From: Coix lacryma-jobi var. lacryma-jobi | Lineage: Eukaryota; Streptophyta; Magnoliopsida; Poales; Poaceae | NCBI GenBank assembly: GCA_009763385.1 | Contig: CM019824.1 | Location: 154,994,357 to 155,058,356 of the forward strand | Reading direction: 5' to 3' | Length of the DNA stretch: 64,000 nt | Shown: one piece after another, positions 23,093 through 34,515 of the stretch | Position numbering within the stretch: the stretch's first letter is position 1 | Layout of the letters: every line of letters starts with the position of its first letter | Notes under the pieces: model-generated | The model's input: the letters and a program-made list of their open reading frames with translations, nothing else | What the model was told of the DNA's origin: nothing | Databases searched by the model: none | Position numbers and translations under genes: made by a program

Positions 23093-23519
23093 TGAAGGAC
23101 CGAAAGTGCTACCAGAAAACGACCAGAAGGGGGGTGAATGGGAGCTTCAAATTTCTTTTCAGAAACTTGTTGCCGCTGTCCCGAGAATCATGCACCGCCC
23201 GTGCACCTCGTCCACCAACACATGTCCCCAGGTCCTCGACCCGAGCAACACTGTGCCCGCAAGTCTTCGCTCATCGCTGTCCCAGGCTGTCAGCCACCAC
23301 AGCTAATCCTCAGGCCACCGGTCCCTCAGTCCAAGCCTCATGTCCGCCCTTCGCCACTCTCGGTCCATCAGCACGGCACGTCTCTACTTGACCTTCACCT
23401 TGCCTTCGATCACTGTATCCGTGCTCGACACCTGCACAACACAAGCCAAAGAACATGCGCATTATCCCAGTTGACAATCACTCATCACTCGAGACTCGGC
23501 ATACACCCAAGTATCCGCA
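23093..23519 (-). mobile_element. 5' LTR of X, internally deleted
   Basis: 427 bp. It matches the first about 95 bp and the last about 330 bp of the 1931-bp LTR at 4725, with about 1.5 kb missing between CCGAGAATCA and ATGCACCGCCCG. The lost part includes the motif array and all hairpin units. Ends in ATCCGCA followed by the TSD GAGTG (23520-23524). Confidence 0.8.
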
Positions 23520-23768
23520 GAGTGTGGAAAAGAAGGAAACTTTGCTCATGATTGTGAAGAGCCCAAACCCACACCCTTGCCCAAGCATGCTAGGCCCTTT
23601 GCTTTTAATGCTCACTACATGCTTAGACAAGATTCTAGTGGCAAAATGAAAGTCATGTTCATGGGGCCTCCTAACAAGAATAGGCCAAAGCAAATATTTG
23701 TTGCAAAGTCACTAGTTGAGAAGGTTAAGGGACATCAACAAGTTTGGGTCCCAAAAGCTCAAGCTTGA
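23520..23768 (+). pseudogene. gag of W, C-terminal part
   Basis: Resumes the second zinc knuckle interrupted at 4724 (GKEGNFAHDC). A basic tail follows (FAFNAHYMLRQD and VWVPKAQA), ending at TGA 23766-23768. Pol starts a few bases downstream in another frame. Confidence 0.8.
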
Positions 23769-23784
23769 TTTCTTGTGTGTGTAG

Positions 23785-26700
23785 GTGAACTACAAGACCG
23801 GTGGATCTCATTGGGTGATTGATAGTGGTTCCACACAACATATGACCGGTGTTCCCCGGATGTTCACCTCACTAGAAGAGAATGTCGATGACCAAGAAAA
23901 GATTACATTTGGTGACAACTCAAAGGGCAATGTCAAGGGATTGGGCAAAGTGGCAATATCAAATGATCATACCATCTCCAATGTGCTTCTAGTTGCATCA
24001 TTGAGCTTCAACTTGCTATCCGTTGGGCAACTATGTGATCTTGGCTTTCAATGTTTGTTCACCGACAAAGAAGTGGTTGTAACCAAGAAAGATGATACAC
24101 AAGTGATATTCAGAGGCTTTAGATACAACAATCTCTATCTAGTGGATTTCTCCTCCGAAGATGCCAACTTGAAGACATGTTTGTTCACTAAGCAATCACT
24201 TGGTTGGCTATGGCATAGAAGATTGGCTCATGTGGGAATGAACACTCTCAACAAGATATTGAAGAAGGATTTGGTTAGAGGCTTGAAGGATGTTAAATTT
24301 GAGAAGGATAAATTGTGTAGTGCATGTCAAGCCGGCAAGCAAGTTGCAAATACTCATCCAACCAAAGCCTTTGTATCAATATCAAGAGAGTTGGAGCTAC
24401 TTCATATGGATCTATTTGGGCCAACAACATATGTTAGCTTGGGTGGAAATCTCTATTGCCTAGTAATTGTTGATGACTATTCTAGATACACTTGGGTATT
24501 CTTTCTTCATGACAAATCCGAAGCAACCCCTTCATTCAAGAAGTTTGCCAAGAGAGCCCAAAATTAATTTGACTTGAAGATCAAGAAAATTAGAAGTGAT
24601 AATGGAAAGGAGTTTGACAACACCCACATTGAAGAGTATTGTGATGAAGTTGAGATCAAGCATGAAGTCTCCGCAACCTACACACCACAACAAAATGGCG
24701 GTAGTTGAGAGGAAGAACCGGACACTAATCACCCTAGCAAGGACAATGTTAGATGAGTACACTACACCAGAAAGATTTTGGGCGGAAGCAATCAACACTG
24801 CTTGCTATGCATCAAACCGGTTGTTCCCCCATCGTCTCCTTGGCAAGACCCCCTATGAGCTACTCAACAACAAGAAGACGGATATATCATTCTTTAGAGT
24901 GTTTGGGTGCAAATGTTACATCTACAAGAAGCGCCAACACCTAGGGAAGTTCCAACGACGATGTGATATTGGTTTTCTTGTTGGTTACTCATTGAAGTCC
25001 AAAGCATATCGAGTATTCAACCATGCCACTGGGATGGTAGAAGAAACATATGATGTGGAATTCGATGAATCTAATGGCTCTCAAGGAGAGCATGAAAATC
25101 TTGATGATGTAGGTGATGAACCATTGAGGGAAGCAATGAAGAACATGTCGGTTGGAGCCATCAAGCCTAAAGATGATGATGATGATGTGCAAGTCATTGA
25201 CAAGCCATCCTCATCCAATGTACCACAAGATGATGACAAAAATGGGAGAGAGCCATTTGAAGATACTCATGTCTCCCATGATCAAATGGTGGTACAAGCT
25301 CAAGATGTTGATGCTCCTCAAGCGGTCCCTCAAGTGGTTGATCAAAGGACAACTCCTCTACTACAAGCTCATCCTCAAGATCTCATCATAGGGAGTCCAA
25401 CAAGGGGTGTAGTGACTCGATCTCAAAAACTTGCTTTATTTATTGAACATCACTCCTTTGTGTCTCTTGTTGAGCCTACCATTGTAGATGAAGCTCTAGG
25501 TGATCCGGATTGGGTGAATGCTATGCATGAAGAATTAAACAACTTCACCCGCAATCAAGTTTGGACACTTGAAGAGCGACCCAAAGGCGCAAGAGTCATT
25601 GGAACAAAATGGGTGTTTAGAAAGAAGCAAGATGATCAAGGCAAGGTTGTTAGAAACAAGGCAAGGCTAGTAGCAAAGGGGTTCTCTCAAGTTGAAGGAT
25701 TGGATTTTGGAGAGACCTTTGCACCGGTTGCAAGACTTTAAGCCATCCGTATCCTCCTTGCATATGCATCACATCATGACATTAAATTATATCAAATGGA
25801 TGTGAAAAGTGCATTTTTAAATGGCTTCATAAATGAACTAGTCTTTGTTGATCAACCTCCCGGGTTTGAAGACCCTAGATATCCTAATCATGTTTATAGG
25901 TTGTCCAAGGCGCTATATGGGCTCAAGCAAGCCCCAAGAGCATGGTACGAGTGCCTCCGGGACTTCCTCATTGAGAAGGGCTTCACCATTGGGGAGGTCG
26001 ACACCACACTATTCACCAAGAAGCTTGATGGAGAGATCTTCATTTGTCAAGTCTACGTTGATGATATCATCTTCGGGTCAACAAATGAAGCCTATTGCAA
26101 GGAATTTGGTGACTTGATGTCGAAGGAGTTCGAAATGTCCATGATTAGCGAGCTCACATTCTTCCTAGGCTTCCAAGTCAAGCAATTGAAGGAGGGGACT
26201 TTCATATCTCAAGAGAAGTGTACAAAAGACCTCCTCAAGCGCTTCAACATGGATGATTGCAAGCCTATAAAGACTCCAATGCCAACAAACGGACATCTCG
26301 ACCTAGATGTGGGAGGTAACCCGGTTGATCAAACTCTCTACCGCTCTATGATTGGTAGCTTGTTATATTTGACCGCATCTAGGCCCGACATCATGTTTAG
26401 TGTGTGCATGTGTGCTCGCTTTCAAGCCGATCCTAGGGAATCACATCTCATAGCGGTGAAGAGAATCCTTAGGTACCTAAAGCACACCCCAATCATTGGC
26501 CTTTGGTATCCCAAAGGAGCTAACTTCCAACTCGTTGGGTATTCCGATTCGGATTACGCGGGTTGCAAAGTAGATAGAAAAAGCACATCCAGAGGGTGCC
26601 ATTTTCTTGGGAGATCACTAGTTTCATGGGGTTCAAAGAAGCAAAATAGTGTGGTCTTGTCTACCGCCGAGGCGGAATACATAGCCACAGGTGCTTGTTG

Positions 26701-26827
26701 TGCACAAATCCTTTACAAGAAACAAACCCTTTTAGACTATGGTGTAGTTCTAGAAAGGGTACCTTTGTTGTGTGACAATGAGAGCCCTAAAAAGCGTGTG
26801 AAGAAGCTTACCCATGAGCAAACTTGA
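23785..26827 (+). pseudogene. pol of W: protease, integrase, RT, partial RNase H
   Basis: Copia order. Protease DSGSTQHMTG near 23820; pre-integrase WLWHRRLAHVG near 24208; zinc cysteines near 24315; integrase residues in HMDLFGP, SDNGKEFDN and ERKNRTL; RT with YVDD near 26057 and the RPDIMFSVCMCARF region near 26385. Damage: TAA at 24565-24567, a frameshift near 24702 beside the catalytic glutamate, and TAA at 25739-25741. RNase H breaks off at about 26790 after LLCDNES, so its last part is gone. TAG precedes the frame in an acceptor-like context. Confidence 0.85.
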
Positions 26828-28184
26828 CAAGCAACCTAGATTCAAAATTTCGTATTGCATTGCATATGCATGTTTGTTGCTTTATCATTTCTTTTCGGTT
26901 AAGCTTTGAGCAACCGTTGTGTTCGTCCACTGCTAGGGGGAGCATTTGAGGCTCCTAATGGTTGAGACCCCTAGTTTTGGTGGCCACATGTTGTCTCCTC
27001 GGGATTTATTGCCTATTTTACCTAAAAATGATATATAGCCTATGGCAAAATATTTATAAAATTGAGGGTTTATGCGAGGGTGCTCATACTAGGTTCCAGC
27101 TAGTGTTTATTTGCCTTTTATTTGAGTTGGAACTTGGTTGGGAGAGGGAGCCACAACAGAAATCTTCAAAATAGCTAAAAATGTGGCATCGGACGCTGCA
27201 TCGGACGCTCCCCCAGCGTCTGATGCCCTGCACTGTAGACAGCTCCGGCTGGAACAGTGTTAGGGTAGCGTCCGATGTGTCACCATCGGAGCGTCCGAGG
27301 CTCCATCGGACATTGCCCAGCGTCCGATGCCGAGGCAAAGGACGCGTCCGATGTGATTTTGGCCGTTCTGGAGCTCTCTGGATAGGCATCGGAGCGTTCG
27401 ATGTGTTTACATCGGCGCGTCTGATGCTCCTTTAAGCGGCGCAATCAGTTCTCTTATTGACATCTGGGACCCACGCGTCATCACCTCTCAGTCGTCTTCC
27501 TTTCTCGCCCGAACCTGAGCCGCCGCCGTGTTTCACCCGAAACCTAGCAGCGCGCCCTCACCGCCGGCCACCGCACCTCCGCCTCCCCGTGCCCACGCCG
27601 CCGGTTGCCGTGCCCCACATCGACGGCCGCCGCCGCCTCTCACCACGCCGCGCGCCCTGCCCCCTCCCTCGCAGCCGCGCCCCGTCGTCCGTCCACCGCG
27701 TGCTCGTCGGCGCTCGCCCGAAGAGCTCGCCGGAGCCGCGCCAGTCTTCGCCGGAGATCGTCTTCCTCGTCTCCGACCCCATCCTCGTCTCCGGCACTCG
27801 ACCTCTCGGCCGGCCAACCGCCACAGTAAGCACCACCCCTCCAATCCACCGCCATGCCCTCTAGGTGCTCGACAAAATGTCCCACAGCATGTTCCACCCT
27901 GTTTTATCCCTAGTTTCCACCAAATTTCTTTGCAGTCCCCCTAGGTGTGATACGTGGGTGCCGAAACGTCAGTACTTATCTTCTGATTGGTTCGTTTCGT
28001 CGTTTGTCAGGTAGCAAAGCCCATTCCAACTCTTCTCTACATGCTTTGCTTCCATAGTTTCTCTCGTCTCTAGAATATATATTCTTATATATCTCCCATC
28101 TATTCTATGTAGTGAGTCAATATCAGTGACAACTTGGCAGTTGAGCAGTGTCAGTCAACCTGAGGCCAAGCCCGCGGGTAAGGA
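26828..28184 (+). other. W region between pol and the extra reading frame
   Basis: No supported gene. 26830-27180 is AT-rich and includes a purine tract (CTAGGGGGAGCA, about 26932). 27183-27430 holds about eight CATCGGACGC/GCGTCCGATG motifs like those in the LTR. 27480-27840 is strongly GC-rich (CCG repeats), giving long but unsupported frames on both strands; it resembles a CpG-island-like leader. It could be a captured segment. Confidence 0.5.
27183..27430. repeat. Internal CATCGGACGC motif array of W
   Basis: About eight exact or near copies of the 10-mer in both orientations, outside any LTR. Confidence 0.75.
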
Positions 28185-28346
28185 TTGAGGCCAAGCCTCA
28201 CGAGTGACAGTGCAGTTGGGTGTCAGTGTCAGGGGGAGCTATTGTCCGTTGTTTTTTCTTGTCAGCTGGTTGTCAGAGGATTTCCGTGGCAGTTGATCTT
28301 TTCAGCGGCAGTCCAGTTAGTTCAGCGGCAGTTCGTTTCTTTGTTC

Positions 28347-28816
28347 TTGTCAGCTATGCGCTGCAAGAACGTCGGTGGTGGCCCAGGGGACTCTCCTCCC
28401 CGCCCCCCCCCCCCCCCTTCCGGTCAGAGGCCCGGGAAGGGGAAGTTGATCACGCGCAGGAAGCGCTCTAGGGAGCAGCGGGAGGCCGATCAGGCCAGAG
28501 CAGTGGCAGATGCCGCAGAGCGTGCCGAGCAGGGTGGCAGTGCTGGCGGACTTAGGATTCAGGATCAGTTGTCCCCAGACCAGCACAGAGCGATAGAGGA
28601 GGTCGAGCGTCGGCACGGCTCGCCAACTGGCACTCTTATGGCCGCCGATCGTCGGACCACGTTCACCTCACCAGGTGTCGAGCCCCAGAGCTCGCAGCAG
28701 GGCCAGGCAGAGGCCGAGCCAGCAGAGGCAGCTGAGGCAGAGGCAGAGGCCGAGGAGGCAGTTCCAGAGGAGGTTCCCAGGCGCCGGTCGTCCCGTCGCA
28801 GGACCGAGGTGCCACC
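28347..28816 (+). pseudogene. Extra reading frame of W, N-terminal part
   Basis: Open from about 28185; the likely start is ATG 28347. The product begins with a proline stretch coded by a 15-base C run (28403-28417), then basic, then glutamate/alanine-rich low complexity. It is cut at 28816 by solo LTR S and resumes at 30776. Its place downstream of pol is where Sireviruses such as SIRE1 carry an extra (envelope-like) frame; no signal peptide or membrane segment is seen here. Confidence 0.55.
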
Positions 28817-28904
28817 TGAAAGGTCTAAATGGCTAGAAGGGGGTGAATAGCCTTTTCAAAAATCTAAAACCTGAAACTCAAAGCTCAAAAACGAGTATCA
28901 GATT

Positions 28905-28985
28905 GCACAGTCGGTACTACCGACTATAGGGGCCAGTACTACCAAGGTCGGTACTACCGGCTCTACAGGTCGGTACTACCGACAC
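28905..28985. repeat. GGTCGGTACTACC repeats, U5-side cluster of S
   Basis: Four close copies of GTCGGTACTACC with an ACTACCAAGG variant. The repeat is nearly self-complementary (CGGTA/TACCG), so single copies can fold. Confidence 0.75.
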
Positions 28986-29709
28986 CCTAAAACTGCTACG
29001 AAAACGAGATAGAGGAGATGCAAAAGTGGATCTAGCACATACCAATGTTTCCCTAGAAGATGTAGATGAAGTTTATACCTTATCCAAGAAGTGGCTCCTC
29101 CCCAAAATGTAGATCGAGCCTTCCCACACCTAAGAACGAGAGAGGAGGGAGGAAGAACGCGAAGAACATGAGAGCAAACAAAATATCCAAGGATGCAAAA
29201 TCAACAAGCACACGAGACACGAGATTTAATCCGAGGTTCGGCCACTTCACTAAGAAGCGCCTACGTCCCCGTTGTTGAGGTGACCACGAAGGTCGGAGTC
29301 TCTTTCACCTCCTTGCCTCACTCAAGCAACCACAAAGGCTAGTTGAGTTTCTTCACTAAGAATCAGAGGGTAATACAAACACTTCGGAGTGCCCTCACAA
29401 GTGAGTTAATCACGGGCAACAACCGAAGAACACCTAACCGGCTAGGGTCCCAAGAACCCAAGAGTAAAGAACACAAATCCAGCCGGAGAGATGTTGGATC
29501 CAAGTGCTCTTGACGTAGATCGATGCGTCTCACTCTCTAATCTCACTTCCCTAGCTCAAAGCTTGCAAGAGATTCACTCTAGAATCAAAGGGGGAGAGAG
29601 AGGAGGTTAGTCAACACTTGGGAGCTCTCTTTCTTGTGTTTGGGCGCAAGGAATCAGAGAGGTAACGGTTAGAAGCCGGCCGAGCGGCTACTTAAACAAG
29701 TCAACTGCG

Positions 29710-30055
29710 CCACGGTCGGTAGTACCGACCCATAGGTCGGTAGTACCGAGGGTCGGTAGTACCGGCCTTATGGCGGTACTACCTCTAGGCCAAAACTCCT
29801 CCGAACAGAGAGTTTGCGCACTGCCTACAGATGGGTCGGTAGTAGGGTCGGTACTACCGGCCTTATGGCGGTACTACCTCTAGGCCAAATATGGCCCAAA
29901 ACAGAGAGCAGGCGATCTGCTCGCGGAGGGGTCGGTACTACCGGCCTTATGGCGGTACCACCTCTAGGACAAAAATGGCCCAAAACAAAGAGCATGCGAT
30001 CTGCTCGCGGAGGGGTCGGTACTACCGGCCTCAGGGTCGGTACTACCTCTAGGCC
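29710..30055. repeat. GGTCGGTAGTACC repeats, main cluster of S
   Basis: About ten copies of GGTCGGTA(C/G)TACCG with a longer repeated unit of about 75-80 bp (GGCCTTATGGCGGTACTACC, then CTCTAGG) near 29760, 29858, 29935 and 30015. It sits where the W LTR has its CATCGGACGC array and the X/Y LTRs have the hairpin array. Confidence 0.8.
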
Positions 30056-30775
30056 AAAAAAGACCTCTGCGCTAAAACGGCCATAACTTTTAGCTCTGAA
30101 CTCCGATTTCGATGATCTTGGACATTTTGGAAAGCTTATTCAGAGGGCTACACAACCCACATGAATACAAGATCCAAAGCACAAAGGATTAGTACAAAAA
30201 TCCAATCCAAGACCGATCCTAGAGTTTGGAACACACCGAAAAACCTCCTTTTCTTCTCTGAGTTGATTCACTTCAACTCCAACACCTTCTCCTTTGCAAA
30301 TGTGCCAACACCACCAAGTGTATACCACATTGTGCATGTGTGTTAGCATTTTCACAAACATTTTTCAAAGGATTTTCACTTTCACTCACCACGCCACTCG
30401 ATCCTAGCAACAACGCAAAGTTAGATCGCTCAAGTGGCACTAGATGTTAGACGTCATGAGCACTTTTCACCACATCTAGCTAGCCTAATTTATATCCCTC
30501 TTGATAGTCCGGCTTGCCTATACTCAAGATCAAAAGAAAGAAATAATCTACCACTTGAGCAAGGCATCTTTTCTCTTCTTTATTTCACCAAAGGTAGAGC
30601 ACTTGATCACATGAGTGCTTGTGGCCGTCACCATCCTCCATGGTTGCCTCCTTGCTAGCTCCACCAATGGCTTGGTCATAATCCTTTTCCATTAGCTACA
30701 CACATGCTTCTCAAAAGGATTAGATCAAAATAGGTTTCATCAATTAACCAAAACCAAACTAGGGCTTTCACCACC

Positions 30776-32842
30776 CCGGCCCGACGTCCCTTTGCGGGGA
30801 GCATGTGCTCTGTCGAGGCATGCGCCCCGCCGATACCGCGACTGGACCTCCGGGCCGCGACGTGCTCACAGATACAGACACTCCAACTCGTCCCAGTCGA
30901 GCAGTGGTTCCTGAGAGAGCGGTAGGAGCAGGCAGGGGCTGACTTCTTCACAGTGCTGCAGGAGGACTTCTACTGTGGCTACAGGAACGCCGGGATCAGC
31001 CTGCGTTCTCAGTGCGTTTGCACCCTGGAGGCTCTAGTGACAGCTTCCGAGCTGCTCCGCCCCAGCCTCACCTACTTACCAGGCTTCTCAGATCTGTTGG
31101 GGCGGTCTGGCTCCTATATAGAGGACTGGGTGTTTCAGTTCTACGCCTCGCTGTGGGTGCACCCTGACCGTCAGACTATTGAGTTCGCTTTCAGAGGGGA
31201 GCACTACAGGCTCTTTGTGTCCAAGATCTGGGACTGGTTCAGCCTGCGTCACTCTACGACCTGGATCCATGACCTATGCTACGGCCAGATAGAGCCACCG
31301 AGGCGCCCTCACGGCGGTGAGCAGCCCCCGACAGACCTGGTGTGCCCCTGCTTCCGTGAGCCCTTCGGGGAGGGTTCGGGCCGTGCGCCGAAGGATCTCA
31401 CTCCTGCGGCTCGGATCCTCCACGAGGTACTACAACGCACCCTGCTGCCCTGTGTTGGTTTTAGAGAGGCCATCTCCAGACTCTAGTTGTGGCTTCTCGC
31501 ACATCTGATTCAGCAGAGGGAGTTCGATAATATGGATGTTATTATCTGCGAGATGGAGGACACTGTGGCAGAGGGCATCAAGGCCCGCAGGCGGCTACCG
31601 TACGCACATTGGATCTCGTACATCCTTTGGAAGGTAGCTGCCACGATAGGATCTGACCCAGGGCAGACGCTTACCGGCTCCGCGACCGTGTTCCCCGCCT
31701 ACAACATGAGTCAGCTTTTGGGACACGGTCGAGACCGCAGACAGCAGCAGCAGCAGTAGGGGGCACCGTCCAGTTCACGCCAGCGGCCAGAGGTCCCCGA
31801 GTCAGCTCAGGAGCAGAACGAGAATGTCCGGGCACTTGCAGAGTAGGAGCTTGCTGACCTAGAGGGTGGTTACACGTTCGTTGTAGACGATCCCACTGAC
31901 AGCTCCGACAAGGACTACCACATCCCGCCTCACTACCAGCCTCGAGCACACGACTCTCAGGCCGGGACGAGTGGTACTGCTTCCTCCGACCCTGCTTTAC
32001 TTGCGATACTATCACGGATGGAGGAGCAGCAGCGGACAGTGACACAGGATGTCCAGAGGCTCACACAGGACCAGCAGCGTTTGGCTCAGCAGCAGGCCCT
32101 GGCTCAGCAGCAGGCTCAGGAGCGGTCAGACGCCCTGCAGCGGTAGATGCTAGAGTTGCAACAGCAGACACTCAGCTTCATGGAGCGTATCATGAGCGGA
32201 CCGCCTCAGTGGCAGTGGTAGCAGCCTCCACCGCAGCACCAGCAGCTCCAGTGGCAGCCACCGGTACCACCTCAGCCGCAGCAGCAGTTTGGCCCGCCGC
32301 CACCATTTCAGCAGCAGCAGTCGTTTGGCCAGAGCTCCTCCCAGTTCACTACTTTCACCACTCCGCCTGGAGGAGCCCCGGTCTTCAGTCCTTTGCGCAC
32401 TGGATTCACGCCATGTCCGACAGAGTCTCTGTTCGTGACTACTACCACTGTGACGCAGGACTTGTCTGCCTCTTTCAGTGAGCTCACCGGGTTTCCCACG
32501 CCTGATCTTCAGGACCCAGTGCTGACGTCGACGGCTCCTGTGACCTCCACCACAGAGACCTTACCGAGTTCTGTCGCGTCCTCAGAGCAGACCGAGCTTG
32601 TCCAGTCAGAGACGACCACGACAGTTCAGCCTGAGTTGTCCATTATTCACGAGCTTCTGCACTCCGATCCTCAGGCTGACACCACTACGGAGACTGAGAC
32701 TGCGCCAGAGCAGACAGAGCAGGCCCAGCAGCCAGAGCCGACCCGGACCGCTTCGACACAGCTTCCAGCTCCTGAGGGTCAGTCTGTCGGGGCCTCTTCT
32801 ATCGACTCCGATGAGCTTCTCCACCTGTTCGAGTTCACTTAG
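30776..32842 (+). pseudogene. Extra reading frame of W, main part
   Basis: Continues after solo LTR S in one frame interrupted by TAG codons (near 30928, 31484, 31757, 31843, 32143 and 32218), each plausibly a former CAG. The region 30950-31490 has a conserved look (WVFQFYASLWVHPD, FRGEHYRLF) like the putative plant transposon protein family. It is followed by a second conserved block to about 31740, then glutamine-rich coiled-coil-like sequence and a threonine/serine/glutamate-rich tail ending at 32842. Function unknown. A one-base frame slip at the S junction is possible. Confidence 0.6.
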
Positions 32843-33340
32843 CGTACTCGGGAGACCGCACCTAGCTCGTCTGCACCACCTCCGCCCTCCAACGCTTAGT
32901 TTGACGCTTGATGCCAAAGGGGGAGAGTGGATGAGTATAGCGATAGGGGGAGCGGTGTGAGAGGGATTTGCTTCTTATGATGTGTTATGTTTCACATACG
33001 CTCTTTACTTATCGCATCTTTTGGCACTATGTTTTGTTATATACTTGTGCTATGGATCTCATGACATGTGTTGTTTTCACTATGATATATTATATGACAT
33101 GTCATTTTGTTTCGCTCGATTACTTGCGCTTAATTCTCACTTGTTATGTATTCGAGTTCTTTACTCTTGCACTTGCTATTCACTCTAACTTGTTGAGTGC
33201 AGGATGATGGCATGATATGTATGAGCTTGCCCCTAATCACTTTCTTTTATTCATTGCAAGTTCATACATGTCATGATTTAAAAACCTCTTCTATCTATAC
33301 TCGATCTCGTGTTGTCATCAATCACCAAAAAGGGGGAGAT
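32843..33340 (+). other. 3' untranslated region and purine tract of W
   Basis: No gene. A GGGGGAG-type tract occurs at about 32919 and again at 32946. The true polypurine tract AAAAAGGGGGAGAT (33327-33340) directly precedes the 3' LTR; it would prime plus-strand DNA synthesis. Confidence 0.8.
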
Positions 33341-34515
33341 TGAACGCATCTTGGCCCCTAGTGGGTTTCGGTGATTGGATGAAACACAAGATTATTGTGA
33401 CTAACGTGTGTTTTGTAGAAACAGGATTGAGTTAGGTCACGATAATGGTGACGATACGGGCATATGGAGTTCATGTCCCCTGGTGATGGATATCATTTCG
33501 GTTTTCAAAGGACGGACGACGAAGACGGTGGTAGACTAGGCTAAGTGTCATATGGTGTTGGAGGACACTTAGGTAGTCTTAGGTCTTTGTTTTTTCCTTT
33601 GGCCGTACTATAAAGGGGAGCGTGAATCAGTAGCTTGACCTAGATGAGTCTATTGAGGTAGGTGTGGTGCACACTTGTTATTTCATAGCCCTAGGTAGCT
33701 CAGAGAGATGCCTTATGTCAAGAGGATCGAAAGTCGTTAAGGCCGCATCGCGATCCGAGTTGGTTTTGCCCTTGTTATGGGCATCGGACGTTGGCCTGGT
33801 GAGCATCCGATGCGCAATCAGACTAGGGTTTGTCTGGTGCATGGCATCGGACGCGCCGATGTGTTCACATCGGATGCGCCCGTGCCACTGTTCACGTGCG
33901 CGTGAACTGGAGGTTGCAACGGACGCTGGCATCGGATGCTGAGGGCCAGCGTCCGATGTCCATGCAGAGAGGTTCCAGAGAGGGTAAATCCACATTGGAC
34001 GCGTCCGATGTGGTGGCATCGGATGCTGCCCAGCGTCTGATGCTTCTTTAACAGGTCTGACAAGAGGGTACAGTCGACTGTTGGTCGAGGTCATCGGCGC
34101 GTCCGATGCCTAGCATCGGAGCGTCTGATGCTCCTGCAGTGAGCCCTGTTTGGTGCTCTTTTGGATGGCCGGTTGGGGGAGTATTTATACTCCTCATCCA
34201 TTAGAGTGTTCTTGCCACTTCCATCTGCTGAGACACACATTGTGAGTGTGAGATAGTGCAAGAGCCCTAGTGAGGTTGAGTGAATTGCTAATTGAGAGAA
34301 TTAGTGACCTCCTAGTGAGAATTGAGTAGCAAGTGTGCATCCATCCATCTCTTTGGCCTTGTCTTGGTCAAGTGAGAGTTCTAGCTTGTTACTCTTGGTG
34401 ATCGGCATCACCTAGACGGCTTGGTGGTGATCGAAGAGCTTGGTGATCATCCGGTGGCTTTGTGGATGACCCAAGTCAAGTTGTGACCGGTAGCGAGCGA
34501 TTCATCGGGCCGGAG
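33341..34515 (+). mobile_element. 3' LTR of W, left part
   Basis: Collinear with 945-2125 of the 5' LTR at high identity by eye, including the motif array (33780-34130) and the TATTTATA core (about 34182). Interrupted at 34515 by element G. Confidence 0.85.
34511..34515. repeat. Target-site duplication CGGAG, left copy (element G)
   Basis: CGGAG at 34511-34515 recurs at 46889-46893, directly outside the two LTRs of G. Confidence 0.95.

Larger units (their letters stand above)
28812..30775 (-). mobile_element. Solo LTR S with TSD CCACC
   Basis: LTR 28817-30770 (1954 bp), starting TGAAAGGTCT and ending GGGCTTTCA, between perfect duplications CCACC (28812-28816 and 30771-30775). Its left end (AGAAGGGGGTGAATAG) resembles the X/Y LTRs, so it is a related minus-strand Sirevirus family. 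No internal region remains, the usual outcome of LTR-LTR recombination. It contains the GTCGGTACTACC repeats listed separately. Confidence 0.85.

Noticed and set aside
27457..27944. Long proline/arginine-rich frames on both strands
   Set aside because: They arise from a GC-rich, CCG-repeat stretch. All frames are open together, no domain is seen, and they lie inside W between pol and the extra reading frame.
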